Shown here: in pieces, positions 32,216 to 43,984 of the stretch
Position numbering within the stretch: position 1 is the first letter of the stretch
Layout of the letters: each line of letters starts with the position of its first letter
Origin: Cepaea nemoralis
Taxonomy: Eukaryota; Mollusca; Gastropoda; Stylommatophora; Helicidae
DNA: 64,000 bases
Assembly: GCA_014155875.1 (NCBI GenBank)
Contig: JACEFZ010011676.1
Location: 263,001 to 327,000, forward strand
Reading direction: 5' to 3'
Notes under the pieces: model-generated
The model's database searches: none
Seen by the model: only the letters and a program-made list of their open reading frames with translations
Told to the model about the DNA's origin: nothing
Position numbers and translations under genes: made by a program

Positions 32216-33106
32216 ATTAATGGTCCAGGGTGGCACAAAATCCAGCATAATACTGAAGCCTAAAAATGAACAGCAATCGATGACTCGAAAGCGGGTAATG
32301 ATTTCGTTGCGGCATTATTTATTTGCCCACAATGCAAAGTCGTTGCATGCTCAATCAGACAAATGACAAATTATAATTTGTTGATACCGTGCCTGTTATG
32401 GCCAGGCGGGACGGTAATGACACCATTAAATATAAATAATATACAGTTGACTATACTAGACCCTTGCAACTATCAAGTCCGTGTCCTGGTCCTTCTGTCC
32501 TTCACCGATCTGCCTATGTGTCCTCTTGCTGCGACGTTCTAAGTCTCATTCTGACATGGTCGCATCTGTCCATGATTTTCGGGCTGATCAACATCATGTA
32601 TTAATGCTTTCGTCCTCTTCTCCAATCTTTATTGGCCATCATAATGTCGTCCTGCTAGTATATAATCTATCTCGTTCCAGAGAATAGAAACGTGCTGCCT
32701 CGTCTTTCAAGCTCTAAGATCTGACTGTTTGTTGTTGTTGACAAATTCTCTGACGTCTTCTCCTTTTTACGTCAGCCTCCTAGTTTCTCTTAGACTTTGG
32801 TTCGCGATTTTCCCCTTACTATATTTTGCGTCATTTCATCTGCGCTGCTACTTGGCATTCACAATATGGTTGTTTAGGGAGAACAATGAAACCGATTCCT
32901 TTGCAGGGTTTACAAGGGCATCGCCATCAGCACAACATAGGAAATTCAATCTAGTTCGCCCTGTATATCATTGACAACCGCCTGTCTATCTCGACCCTAT
33001 CGTTACACGAGAACGTCATCAAATGCCAGAGTCCTACCCTTCCCGTCCATCTGTTGTTCAGTGATCGGCACCGTATACACTTTAACGTTGATATCATCAC
33101 ATGATA

Positions 33107-33108
<2 letters not shown>
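32216..33108. other. No gene recognised
   Basis: Short unremarkable open frames only; no repeat family identified. Confidence 0.45.

Positions 33109-33191
<83 letters not shown>
33109..33191. repeat. (AT)n microsatellite
   Basis: About 40 AT dinucleotides. Confidence 0.97.
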
Positions 33192-33194
<3 letters not shown>

Positions 33195-33881
33195 CTTGAT
33201 ACATCCTCAAGAATTTGAAAACATCCACTTTTATAACACTGCCCAAGAAGCCAAAAGCTGTTGATTGTGAGGATTACAGGTTGTCAGCCTAACGAGCCAG
33301 ATAGCTAAGATACATCTCAATGTCATACAAGAAAGTATTCAACATAAAGTAGATGAAGAAGTAGCTGAAGAACAATTTGTGTTCAGCAAAAACATCGGAA
33401 CCAGAGAAGCCCTAATATGTTTCAGGATGTTGATTGATCAATATACAAAAGTTATAAAAAATACATATGAATGTTTAATAGACTACAAACAAGCTTTTCA
33501 CAGAGTGAATATTTATTCACATGAATATTTAATTATACAACTTCAAGATATAGGAGTAGACAGAAAGGACATCAGACTTATTAGTAACATGTGTTGAAAA
33601 CAAGTGGTAATATTTTGATACAAAAATAATCATTTATTGCAAACAGAGATAAAAACGAAGACGCATGTTGCCCCCGAAACTCTTCAATTTATACAAAGAA
33701 ATACATTTTTGTTAACAAGTTCGAAAACTACCCGGAATTAGCAGTCCTAGGTATGCTGATGATACAGTGTTACTAGCAGAAAGCCACCGAGAGTTACACA
33801 TCTAGCGGAACAAGAAAATAGGCATAGTGCAGAATATGGCAATGATAATAATATCCAGAAAACAAAAACTATGGTAATTTG

Positions 33882-33975
<94 letters not shown>

Positions 33976-34620
33976 CCATAGATGAACATCACAGTAATAT
34001 ATACTAGAAAAGGTAGCAAGTTTCTCCTGTCTTGGACATGCAATAACAGATGATGGAAGAAGTAAAACAGAAATCTAAAGAAGAATATGAATGACCAAAA
34101 TGGTTTTAACATCACGTAATCAGTGTTAATATCTAGAGAACTTAACAATCCATTAAACATGAGAATTGTTAAATGAAATGCAAATTCAACACTACTAAAT
34201 GGCGCTGAAACCTGGACAATGAATATGAAATTATAAAATTTAATATAGGTCCTGAGGTAAAGATATACAAAAGAATTCGTCGTATTTAATGGAAACAAAA
34301 ATAATTAAACTCGGAGGTTCTAAAAAAAAAAAAAAAAAAAAATAACTGGGAGTGCAAAGACAGTTGATGAAAGACATTCAAAAGAGTTAAGTGAAATATT
34401 GTTAGTCCACGTTAAAAGACATAACACTCTGGATGGTAAGGTCGAAAATAAGCGAGCAAGAGGTAGACAACGACACAAGTGGGGAGACATCATCAAGAGG
34501 TGGGTGAACAGCAGTATGATAGAATTGCAACAAGACGAGAGAAAATGCTGGAGATCGATTGCAGCCAATCTTTATGGCGAAGACGGCACCTGGTATATTG
34601 AACTAGTTATATAAAAACTC
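33192..34620 (+). mobile_element. Degenerate LINE reverse transcriptase
   Basis: Scattered RT blocks in the + frames: TLPKKPKAVDCEDYRLSA (33235), NLCSAKTSEPEKP, ECLIDYKQAFHRVN (33467), SPRYADDTVLLAESHREL (33745), SFSCLGHAITDDGR (34020), VKRHNTLDGKVENKRARGRQ and DIIKRWVNSSM near the end. A (GA)n tract and a poly-A run interrupt it. Heavily mutated. Confidence 0.75.
33887..33974. repeat. (GA)n microsatellite
   Basis: About 43 GA repeats inside the LINE relic; responsible for a spurious Ser-Leu ORF on the - strand. Confidence 0.97.
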
Positions 34621-35432
34621 ACATTTCAAAAGCTGTAATGTGATGCTTTTAGTAAGGTTCCAAGTTTCATTTTGTACAGTTAGGGTGGACACATTCATTC
34701 CTTCAGTAGCATGCCCCTTTCAGAACTTCGCTCCATTAATAACCGTCCGGAAAACTTCTCAGTCACAAGCAAGATGTCCCGCGTCCGATACACCCATCTG
34801 GAGATCATCTGCCACAGCATGCACCCATCTTCTCTTCGCCTTCCTCTTACTCGCTTTCCGGTAATATACCCTTTCCTTATTGTTCTCTCCAAGTTTTCAT
34901 GACATTTCAAATGACCAAAATATTCAAATTTTCTTTGTTTTATCGTCTTTAGTAGACAACCTTCTTTAGTATTCAGCTTTTGTCTTATGGATGTATTTGT
35001 TCTTTTCTGTATCCAAGATATTCTTAGAACTTAACAGTTGTATTCAAAGGCATTTATGCGCTATTTAGCTTGTTTAGTATGTGTCCAGGTCTCATTGGAG
35101 AATGTTGCAATGGAAAAGAAGCATGCTCTTAAAAATCTAATTTTTGTTGTTCTTTCTTTGCCACTTCACAATTTATTCAGTTGTTTCAGTTTTAGAAGAG
35201 CAATATATATTCGTCTTTTAATTTCTTTCATCGTGTCACCATAGTTGTTAATTAATGATCCAAGATATTCGAAATATTTAACCACCAATTTTTCGTCATT
35301 AACATATACTTGTATTTCTTTATCCATATTAGTTTTATCGATTTTAATTATCTTCGTTTTTGCTATGTTGAGATATAAGTTGTGATTTTCACTATTCTTT
35401 TGGGTTGAGGTTATTAGTTTTTCTATATCATT

Positions 35433-35700
35433 TTTACATCGGTCTCGGTTATCGGTTAAAGGCTCACCGACGCGATTCGTAAGCCTGTTTAATCGCGTAC
35501 GAAACACAGCTGCGACCTGTTTGGCAGCAGACCGCGTTGCGCTGGAGTTTAACGTGTTGGTATACGAGCCGGTTGTTTAGAAAGCAATGGCAAACTATTA
35601 AACGTAAATTTACCAAGATATCACCAACAGCAGAAAAATGCTGGTGTTGACAGCGATGTCCTGTAAATAGGATATGCAGAAAAAGAAAATAACAAAACAA
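35433..35700 (+). mobile_element. SINE family 2 copy inside RTE copy 2
   Basis: Flanked by ATATCATT at 35425-35432 and 35701-35708. Head with ACGCGATTCGTAAGCC and CGTACGAAACACAGCTG; body GGCAGCAGACCGCG, AGCCGGTTGTTTAG, AAGCAATGGCAAACTATTAA, GCTGGTGTTGACAGCG and TCCTGTAAATAGGATATGC, then an A-rich tail. Confidence 0.88.
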
Positions 35701-35920
35701 ATATCATTCTGTGATGTGGATATAGTCTGTTCACATGTGGATGCCTCAATATAAACACCCATATCTCAGTAACCAACTGAAGGAAAATAATGAAATTTTG
35801 CATATAACCTTATCATTATGTCCACCCAACAATCAATTCTTTTGTCCTGGAGATTGTACAGCAGATTTCAATGTTTGTTTATATGCGGTATATAATTTAC
35901 GGGTCAGTGATTATGGACAT

Positions 35921-38198
35921 GGAGGAGTCCAGACAGCAGGATTAAAAACCAGATATATTACATCCTGATAAACAGAAGGTTTCGAAATGCGTTAACAGTC
36001 GAAAAACAGTTCCAAATGCAGACTGTTACAGTGATCACAGTCTAATTACAGGCACATTGAGGGAAAGTTAAAGAAATTCAAGTATACAGCGGGAAACCCT
36101 AAATATGATTTGTGCAAATTGAAAACTGACAAAGAAATACAAGATAATTTTAACATAGAAGTAAAGAACAAATTTGATTTATTGTCTGATCTAGAGATCC
36201 TATTTCAAGATATAGATGATCAATGGGAAATGCTGAAGAATTAAATTAGTTATACAGCAGAAAAAAACTATTCCAAAATTAAAGAAAGTGGGCCGTAAGG
36301 CATGGATGACTGAAGACAGTTTACAACTACTGGAAACAAGAAGTCAGAACAAAAATAATCCTGCCAAATATGAAGAAATTCACAGAAAAGTCAGAACCTT
36401 ATGTAGGGAGGCAAAAGAAACATGGCTTCAGAAAAATTGCGGAGAAATTGAAAAACAACACAACAGTAAAAATGCGAAACTAATGCACAAAAGAATCCAG
36501 AGCTTACTAATCAAAGAACACGTACATCAGCAGGCTGCCTAAAGACAAAAGATGGAAGAGTCATAATAGAAAAAGATCAGATCTTACATGTATGGTCAGA
36601 TTACGTGAAAAACCTTTATGATGACAACAGAGACGAACAGTATAATGTTCAAAATAATAATGAAGGACCAGCAATTTTGAAGATGGAGGTTCAGAATGCT
36701 CTTAACCATATGAAATCTGGCAAGACCCCCGGTTCAGACTGCGTCACAACAGAAATTATTAATGCTTTAGAAGAATATGGAATAGATAAAGTTACCAGTC
36801 TGCTTAATACAATATATGATACTGGAAATATACCTCATGAATTATGTAATTCCGTATTTATTGCAATCCCAAAGAAATCAGGAGCCTTGGAATGTGATCA
36901 TCTAACAATTAGTGTAATGAGTCACATCACGAAGATTTTGTTAAGAATTATCATGCAAAGAATTAGGAGGAAAATACAACCTGAAATAGGAGAAGAACAA
37001 TGTGGGTTTGTAGAAAGAAAGGGTACAGTAAATGCTGTGTATTTACTGAGAACCCTAATCGAAAGATCTATAGAAGTAAACTAAGATCTACACCTTTGCT
37101 TTATTGACTACACAAAAGCTTTCGATAAAGTGAGACATGTCGACATGATAAGGATGCTTGAAGATCTACAAATTGATGGAAAAGTCCTTAGACTTGTAAA
37201 AAACATATATTGGAAACAAAAAGCTGCTATATATAAGCTATATAAGCTATATATAAGTGAAAGTATTTTCAGAAATATTGAAGATATGGAAGAAATCAAC
37301 ATTGGGGGAAGATAATATATATATCTATATATATATCTATATATATATATATCTATATATATTATATATATAATATATATTATATATATAATATAAGCAA
37401 TAACATTAGATATGCAGATGATACATTCTTGATTGCAGACAATGAACAGGACCTGCAACATTTAGTAGATGGCGGTTGTTACACACAGTGAACAACAAGG
37501 GTTAGAATTAAATTGTAAAAAGACACAGATTATGGTCGTCACTAGGAAGAACGAAATAACACAATGCAATATACAAGTAAATGGGAATATTCTTCAACAA
37601 GTGAATAGGTACAATTATCTCGGAACAGTAATAACATCTGATGGGAGATGCCTTGAAGAGATTAGAACAAGAATCGCCATGGCAAAAGTACCCTTTAGCA
37701 AGATGAAAAACATACTGACCAATAAAAAGATGTCAACTGAAACAAGAAAAAGAGTGTTGAGGTGCTACATAGAACCTGTTATTTTATATGGATGTGAAGC
37801 TTGGAAAATGAGCAGTCAAGCTGAAAAACATCTGGTGGCTGTAGAAATGTGGTTTCTGAGGAAAATGCAAAGAATACCATGGACAGCCAGAAAGACCAAT
37901 GAACAAGTTCTTCAAGAAGCAAATGAAGATCGTAAACTGATTCAAGATATTAGACGCAGACAGTCAAACTTTTTTTGGTATGTTATGAGAAGAAATGAAT
38001 TGGAGAACTTGGTGACAACTGGTAAGATCGATGGGAACAGACCAAGAGGATGACCTAGAAGCAAATACCTGGATGGCTTGGCCTTGTAGCATGGTCGAGA
38101 CAGAAACACTGAGCTGATCCACGACTCTGGTGATCGAGTGAGATGGCAAAACATGACCGCCCATGCTTACCGGCATGGTACATGATGGATGGATGGAT
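35921..38198 (+). mobile_element. LINE inserted in DDE copy B
   Basis: Starts in the end of the endonuclease (NADCYSDHSLITGTLRE-like, broken), then VGRKAWMTEDSLQLLETRSQ, and RT with KSGKTPGSDCVTTEIINALE, NSVFIAIPKKSGALECDH, QCGFVERKGTVNAVYLLRTL, a stop at 37082, LCFIDYTKAFDKVRHV and NIRYADDTFLI (37400). C-terminus: NRYNYLGTVITSDGRCLEEI, ILTNKKMSTETRKRV, EKHLVAVEMWFLRKMQRIPW. It ends in a (GGAT)n tail at 38184-38198. The RT palm block GVRxGCVxSPDLF is lost to a deletion filled by AT-rich sequence at about 37213-37395. Confidence 0.88.
37315..37396. repeat. AT-rich (TATATC/TA)n tract in LINE
   Basis: Expanded AT dinucleotides within the damaged RT region of the nested LINE. Confidence 0.9.
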
Positions 38199-38479
38199 TA
38201 AGTCCATATTTTTAAATGTATTACATCTTCACCCAGACACATCCGCACTGGTTTTAAAATTTTCTCGTGGTACACGCAATGGTAAAAACGGCGCGCAGTT
38301 AAATGAGAGTGTTCAGAGGTGTCGTCATAATGTGTTTTTTTTTTTTTTTTTCATGAAACGTGATTATTTTATGAATCTTACCATTTATCGCAAACATCGG
38401 AATGTGTGGATATTGGTGAATCAGACTGAATGTGAAATTTTGTACACTTCAGAGCATCGCTATGAAGTTGTACACATAT

Positions 38480-39760
38480 TTTTGTCAATAAGCTGATAGC
38501 AGGAAACTGTTTCATACTGTTACAAATCCCGAAAAAAGAACAGTGCATGCATTAGGTTTTAGTAAACGGTCATTTCGTCAATGGATGCAAGAATCTGGAA
38601 TGAGATCACCACGCAATAAGCAAACGGTAAGTAGAAAGGCAAATGTAGACAGCTTTGACAAGGATGTCATAAGGCGAACAATTATAAACATGCTGGATGC
38701 CAAAGAAACAGTGACTGTAAGAAAACTTAGGGTTTGGAAAGAACAATGACATAGAGCTATCCAAAACAACTTTGTGGAAAATTATAAGGACATTAGGCTT
38801 CACGTTTAGAAAGAACAAGGGATGTAGAAATATCATTTGCAAGCAGCCGCTTTTAGGAGCCATGAGAAGCAGATACCTAAGTGAAATAAGGGAAATGCAC
38901 AAAGACAATTATGATATAGTGTATTTGAATGAAACCTGGATCAATGCGCACGACACAAGTGAAAAGGAATGGCAATAAGTGGATGGAAAGATAAAGGGAT
39001 ATGTGCCCAGTAGTAAAGGACAGCGTTTGGTCATAGCCCAATCTGGTAGTACTCATAATAGCTTACTACAGAATTCTGGACTCGTGTTCGTATCAAAGCA
39101 TACAGACAATAGGGATTATCATAATGAGATGAATGATAATGTATCGATTGTAATGATTATATATCGATGGTAATGTATATAATGTAGCGATTGGCTCGAG
39201 AATACAGTGCTTCTGTCCCTAGATAGACCGACTTGTCTAATTATGGACAATGCATCATATCACAATGTAGTTGCCCAAGAAGATAAAATACCCACGTAAT
39301 CGGGCACAAAGGAAGCTATAAAGATATGGATCCGAAGGGAAAACATACCATTTCAAGAAACGTGTTTAATGCTATAATTGTTGTCCCTTGTAAAGCAGGC
39401 GCAAAAAAGCAAGAAATATCAAATCGACAAGTGGATAGAAGGGCATGGCAACAGATGCTTGAGACTTCCGCCGTTCCATTCTCGTGTAAACCCTATAGAG
39501 CTAATATTTTTTTAAAATTAAAGGACATGTGGCATCTGACAGTACTACGTTCAAATTGTCTGACGTCAAGATACTAACCCAGACCACGCTATTAAAAATT
39601 GATAAAAGTTGCTGGAAAAAAATGTGAGGACCATGTGTTGAAAGAGGAAGATGACTATTGGAGAAAAGATAGATTGAATTTTATGCAACCGAGAGCAGTC
39701 ATCAACCTACTGGAATCGTCCGACACAGAGTAAGGTCTTGGCAGATCGCAGACATTAATC
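38480..39760 (+). pseudogene. DDE_3-like transposase, copy B
   Basis: N-terminus MHALGFSKRSFRQWMQESGM looks like a helix-turn-helix DNA-binding part, then KDVIRRTIINMLDAKETVTV. The catalytic domain has VYLNETWINAHDTSEKEW (the first catalytic Asp is Asn here, Asp in copy A), GQRLVIAQSGSTHNSLLQNS, DYHNEMNDNV, CLIMDNASYHNVV in another frame (second Asp), KIPT, and IWIRRENIPFQET-like. The Glu block PIELIFLKLKDMW-like is near 39495 and SSHQPTGIVRHRV-like near 39710. Several frameshifts and stops. Flanking TA and the inverted ends suggest a Tc1/mariner-type mechanism, although the D-E spacing is unusually long. Confidence 0.75.
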
Positions 39761-39923
39761 CACATGCACACCTACTGGGATATTTTGCTCCAACTATTCA
39801 GAAGAATTGCAGGCCCTAAACATTACAGCATCGGCACAAACAATACAACTTGTCAATGGCAACAGCGTGTATTCCATAGTGATGAATTTTCAGTTCCGCA
39901 AGCCCTCAACGGTGACAAACAAC

Positions 39924-39931
39924 TGGCGTTG

Positions 39932-39971
<40 letters not shown>

Positions 39972-39974
39972 ACT
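39924..39974. repeat. (CAA)n microsatellite
   Basis: About 15 CAA triplets within the DDE element; gives a spurious poly-Gln stretch. Confidence 0.95.
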
Positions 39975-40602
39975 AAACGCATTGAATACCAACAGAAGAG
40001 TAATATTGTGGTAGAAACTGATATATTGTGGCGTAACAAGAAACGTGAGAGCAAGCATGTTGTCAAATTTGGGGGGCAACACACGTACATGCGAATCAAT
40101 CTATAAACTTCAAAGAAAATACGACCAACATTTTGATCGTTAAGAAGAAGGCCCACTGACAACTATTTTCGTAGTGCAAAATAGGTAATCATGTTCCGTC
40201 TCTTAAAGGTGAACAGCAGAGTAGGCAATCTTTCTCGAAGACTCAAAGTGGGTCTGCCACCAATGTCTACGTGTGAACAAACTACACAGACAGCTGAACA
40301 GATCCTTAAAAATTTACAAATGATGACTAAATTGCAGTATGATTTCTGGTCACTCCATACGCACATTAACGCAAAGCTATTTGGAAGCTTTCACGAACTC
40401 AATATAAAAATCTAAATGCATCCTTGTAACATGAATCCTTGTGTACACTTTATTAACCAGCAGCTGAAGAAACAAGAAGGAAATGAAAAATAAGGTAAGA
40501 AATATATTCCTTCTACTTTCCTGTCAATTTACACATTATTTACACAAGCCTCTGTAAATTCTCTGTCTTTACTAATATTACACATTGCACCCCTCTCGGG
40601 AG

Positions 40603-40850
40603 TCTCCTTAGTGAAGTGGTCAAGCCGTCTGACTCGGGCTTCGAAGGTTGCATGTTCGATTCCGGACCGCGTCCTTCATTTCACGAGTGCATTTTTTTCG
40701 GAGACTCCCGAGGGTCGTCGCTGGAGCTACGGAGTTCGTGCTTTGTGCGACGCTTTCCGCGCTGCGGAAAGAAACTGAGCCACATGGTATAACAACCCGA
40801 TGCAATGCAGTCGACCCCGTCGACTTTTAAGCGACTATTTTTTTTTATTG
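40603..40850 (+). mobile_element. SINE family 1 copy carried by DDE copy B
   Basis: The most complete copy: A-box region TTAGTGAAGTGGTCAAGCC, B box GCATGTTCGATTCCGG, body CACGAGTGCATTTTTTTCGG, GGGTCGTCGCTGGAGCTACG, GAGTTCGTGCTTTGTGCGAC, GAGCCACATGG, and end GTCGACTTTTAAGCGAC plus T/A run. Same location as in copies A and C. Confidence 0.92.
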
Positions 40851-41689
40851 CACCCGCTCCAATCTGGCTACGCATTGTACTTGTGTCGTTACCCGAAATG
40901 ACGTGCTTTACCGTAAAACTAGTTTGTTAGCGTGAATTCACTCCATATTCGCCAAAACATCAAAGAAATGTTACCGCTTTCGATGATTTAAGTTGCCTTT
41001 GGACCTATCAAAGACATATTTCTTGGGTGGGGATCAATGTAAGATGTCAGGAAAACGTTCATAATGATGCAACAGACAGTTTTCATAAAAAATTGATCGT
41101 GAATGAAGGCATTCATGTCTGGACAGACTATAGTAATACTGTATGATTAGCATGCCGAATCTCTGGTATTTCATGGCCACCGATATTTAGGTCATCATAT
41201 GACTCCTGGACATTTCTCATTATATCTTATATTTTCGGCGCATAGGTTAAACAAATTAGGAGACAGCACACAGCCATGAGGGACTCCTTGTTTGATGTCA
41301 AATCAATTTGCTGTCTCGCAATCTATGCTAACCGCTGCTTGTTGATTTAGATAGAGCATCTTTATGAGGTGTACTATTTGTGATGGAAAGCCCAGTTTCC
41401 TCATGATTTCCCAAAGTTTCCGATGTTGTACACGGTCCAATGAGGTTGAATAATCCAAAAAAAAAAAAAAAAAAATCGTCGACACACAGAAATGGTCGAC
41501 ACACTTCCAATGTAATGTGTTCGAATTCCCATAGAAGCGGATTTTTAAAATTGCCCTGAGCTGGAAGGTGTATATAGTCTAAAATAGGTAGCAGCTGCAT
41601 GTCTTGGAAAGTAAAGACAGCTGTCGTGAAAGACAGTCGTCGTGATACTGACCACGTAATTCAGCGAGTGTCGACTTGTCAATCAAAAT

Positions 41690-41930
41690 ATGGGCCTTGT
41701 GCCATATGCCACGGGCGGTTGTGGACTAGGAGAGGCGAAACATAGTTTCACATTTCCCTGACATACCGAGTCGAGGATTAGAAATCAGCAGCGGACGATT
41801 TGGAAGCAGCTAACTTTATTTTGATTGCGTGAGGTGTCGGCAGCCCAGAAAGCAATAGCAAATTGCTAAACGTAAAGTTTATTAATAAATCATAAACAGC
41901 CAATAAATCATGATATTGTTTGCACAATCT
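41690..41930 (+). mobile_element. Diverged SINE-like copy (family 2 body)
   Basis: Only the body is clear: AAAGCAATAGCAAATTGC, TAAACGTAAAG and an ATAAACAGCCAATAAATC end. The head is too mutated to be sure. Confidence 0.4.
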
Positions 41931-42099
41931 TGTAACGCTTACACTACTAACTTTAAAAAAAACAAAAATTTACGCAGTAAATGTGCGTGTAAACGGGTAC
42001 TTTTATTAAGTTTAGTTTCGTTTAGTCGACGGATCAACATCACGACACACGGGTATAACCCATAAGTGATCCGTTCTACTCCTAACTCAAGCCTGAGTC

Positions 42100-42400
42100 C
42101 AGGGAATCTCAACTCAGTGCACAAACTCCGTAGCACCAGCGAGGATCCTGAAATACTTTGGGTAGATTTTTAAGTCGAAAATTTTGCCCGGGCAGCGCCG
42201 TTAGACTACTCTTTTTCGATTTCCAATTCCCAAGGGATTTTTTACATGCACAACAATACACACGGGCATCCAATCTCTCTACCCAAAGACCAGGGGGAAA
42301 TTTTATTACTAGAAGTCCACGTGAAAAAATCTCGTCCCTTACCACGGCTTCAACCCGGGACCTCCAGCACTCGAGGCGGACACCATACCTCGAGATCACT
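42100..42400 (-). mobile_element. tRNA-headed SINE-like element, third family
   Basis: On the - strand: GATCTCGAGGTATGGTGTCC and GGAGGTCCCGGGTTGAAGCC resemble A and B boxes of a tRNA, followed by ~220 bp with a GGTAGAGAGATTGG block. It sits just upstream of the first SLC17 exon. Single copy here. Confidence 0.5.
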
Positions 42401-42456
42401 CAGACCACTTTAGTTAAATTTACTTACTCGTAATTTTTAATCACTTCTTTTTGCAG

Positions 42457-42719
42457 AAAAGTCGTCTTTAATATGTTCCGAACGTTTATTCCTGTCGGTG
42501 CTACTATGCTTCGGAATAATGCACCTCTACAGCCTACGCTTCAACATGACCGTGGTGATGGAATGCATGGTCAATCAGACAGCTATGATGGAGGGGGAGG
42601 ATGCTGAACACGACCACTCGATTCATATAAATACGACTAGCGCTGAATTGTGCGAGATCGTTAACGAACAAAAAGAGCACATACATCATATTGACTCCAA
42701 ACCGCCTTTGCCACACCAT
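42457..42719 (+). CDS. SLC17-family (sialin-like) transporter, first visible exon
   Basis: SLC17 proteins are MFS transporters that move organic anions such as sialate, glutamate or phosphate across lysosomal, vesicle or plasma membranes. This exon is preceded by CTTTTTGCAG and followed by GTAAGA. It begins with 2 nt completing a split codon and ends on a codon boundary. It gives a Cys-Ser-Glu-Arg lead, TM1 (LFLSVLLCFGIMHLYSLRFN; the Arg matches the conserved Arg of ALRVNLSV in sialin), TVVMECMV, then a luminal loop with NQT and NTT glycosylation sites and His-rich stretches (HDHSIH, HIHHIDSKPPLPHH). Joined to the next four exons it makes 229 codons. The initiator exon is not found upstream; the intron there is at least several kb. 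No other host gene lies nearby. Confidence 0.85.
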
Positions 42720-42756
42720 GTAAGACATCATCATCATGTGCTATAATATAAGCCTG

Positions 42757-43070
42757 GGGGTTCATGTTGTGCCATCTCTCACGATCACCAGAGTCGTGGA
42801 TCAGCTCCGTGTTCTTGTATGGATCATGCCACGTAGTCAAGCTATCCAGATATTTACTTCTCTGCCCTCCCTTTGTTCTTTTCCCTTAATCTTGCCAATT
42901 GTTATTAAGTGTTCTAGTTTATTTCGTCTTTTCTTCATTTCTTCGTCTTCATTTTTATGAATGTTGACTGTCTGCGTTTAATTTCTCCAATCAATTTGCG
43001 GTTTTCATTTGTTTCTTGTAGAACCTGCTTATTGGTTTTTCTGTCTGCCCCCTAAAGAGGTCATGCCCCA
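42757..43070 (-). mobile_element. LINE 3' fragment in SLC17 intron
   Basis: On the - strand: DRKTNKQVLQETNENRKLIG, EIKRRQST, then GRAEK and a DPRLWxSxEMAQHE end. It is the same family as 37469-38198, inserted 40 bp after the exon. Confidence 0.75.
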
Positions 43071-43079
43071 TAAAGACTA

Positions 43080-43440
43080 AATGTCATGGCAGGGCAGAAC
43101 AGGCCCTTGGCCTTGGTCGGCAACTGGTCTTGGATTGAAGCTTTGACAGGCCGACAGTTAGAGCATTGCTTTGCTGATCCGGCAGCTTATGCAGGTTGTC
43201 TTGTTCCAAAAGTATTGGTGTTACCTTTTCTGTAGAGTAACTAAGCAGGCCGAGAGAGGGGTCATGCTGCGTGGGCAATACGTGGTCTCTAAGTTTAGCC
43301 CAGAATTTGTACTCGCGTCTGTCAAGACAGCAAAGAGCCAGTCAGTCATTCTAGATACATTCAACGGTCGTTTCATTCTCCACAATTTCAATATAAAGTG
43401 GCTTATTCATTGCCATTGCTATCTGAACGAGAAGTCACCG
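43080..43440 (+). other. No gene recognised (SLC17 intron 1)
   Basis: An open frame exists at 43171-43455 but has no recognisable domain or splice context. Confidence 0.4.
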
Positions 43441-43442
43441 TA

Positions 43443-43515
43443 TAAGTATAGCTGACTGGTACAGGGAATGAACTCACGACCCCGCGATTAGCGCTCTTAT
43501 CCGTTCAGCCATATT
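43443..43515 (-). repeat. tRNA-like SINE head
   Basis: On the - strand ATGGCTGAACGGATAAGAGC and GGTCGTGAGTTCATTCCC look like A and B boxes. It probably begins a SINE rather than a working tRNA, since no cloverleaf acceptor stem pairs up. Confidence 0.4.
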
Positions 43516-43682
43516 GACTTGTTCCTTGTGTGTTAACAAATAAGAACAATATTGTAATCACAATTGCACCCTATTGTGTCACTTTGGCTTGTGCCGAAAG
43601 TTGTCTCTTAAGCGGCTGAAACCATTTGCTGAATTGTCCACACATTGGGTAGAGTAGAATTTTGTGTTATAGTCGATAAAAT

Positions 43683-43935
43683 AGGCCGGTTTCTCTGGCG
43701 AAGGCCTTAAGGACGTTGTTCGTAAATCCCGTATACACACGTACGAAACACAGTTGCGCGAGATTCGGTAGCGGATCGCGTCGCGTTGGTTTCTTATGGA
43801 AAGGTATGTGAGCCGGTCGTTCAGAAAGCAATGGCAAACTGCTGAAAGTAAAACTTGCAAAGACATCAACAGCAGCTGAAAAATTCTGGTGTTGACTGCA
43901 ATGTCTTGTAAATAAGATATTTTAAAAAAAAGTAC
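43683..43935 (+). mobile_element. SINE family 2 copy
   Basis: GCCGGTTTCTCTGGCGAAGG (A box), ACGTACGAAACACAG (B-box region), GGTAGCGGATCGCGTCGCG, GTCGTTCAGAAAGCAATGG, CAAACTGCTGAAAGTAAAAC, CTGGTGTTGACTGCAATGTC and an A-rich end. Confidence 0.9.
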
Positions 43936-43984
43936 TCTGAGATTTGAGGTGGGGGAGTCACCAAGGCCTTCCTCTGGCTGTAGG

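Larger units (their letters stand above)
35723..41130 (+). mobile_element. DDE transposon copy B with LINE and SINE inside
   Basis: Ends share TAGTCTGT...GATGCC inverted repeats (35723 onward TAGTCTGTTCACATG; 41130 backward TAGTCTGTCCAGACATG) and are flanked by TA on both sides. It is inserted in RTE copy 2. A LINE (35921-38198) splits its leader region, where copy C is continuous. The transposase relic is at 38480-39760, a second possible short frame at 40191-40415, and a SINE 1 passenger at 40603-40850. Confidence 0.85.
34685..41457 (-). mobile_element. RTE-type LINE copy 2, split by a SINE and DDE copy B
   Basis: Left part 34685-35432 and right part 41131-41457 are collinear with the full RTE copy (6914-11014): 35425-35432 plus 35701-35722 plus 41131 onward match its 7640-7690 region (CATTCTGTG, TGGA, GTAATACTGTAT). 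The left part encodes the C-terminus (YLGSLINNYGDTMKEIKRR) and the right part RT around LDYSTSLDRVQHRKLWEIM and KQGVPHGCVLSPNLF. It is 5' truncated at an A/T run near 41457. All other elements between are later insertions. Confidence 0.85.

Noticed and set aside
33747..34298. 183-codon ORF with long Ser-Leu run
   Set aside because: It crosses a (GA)n microsatellite antisense to a LINE relic.
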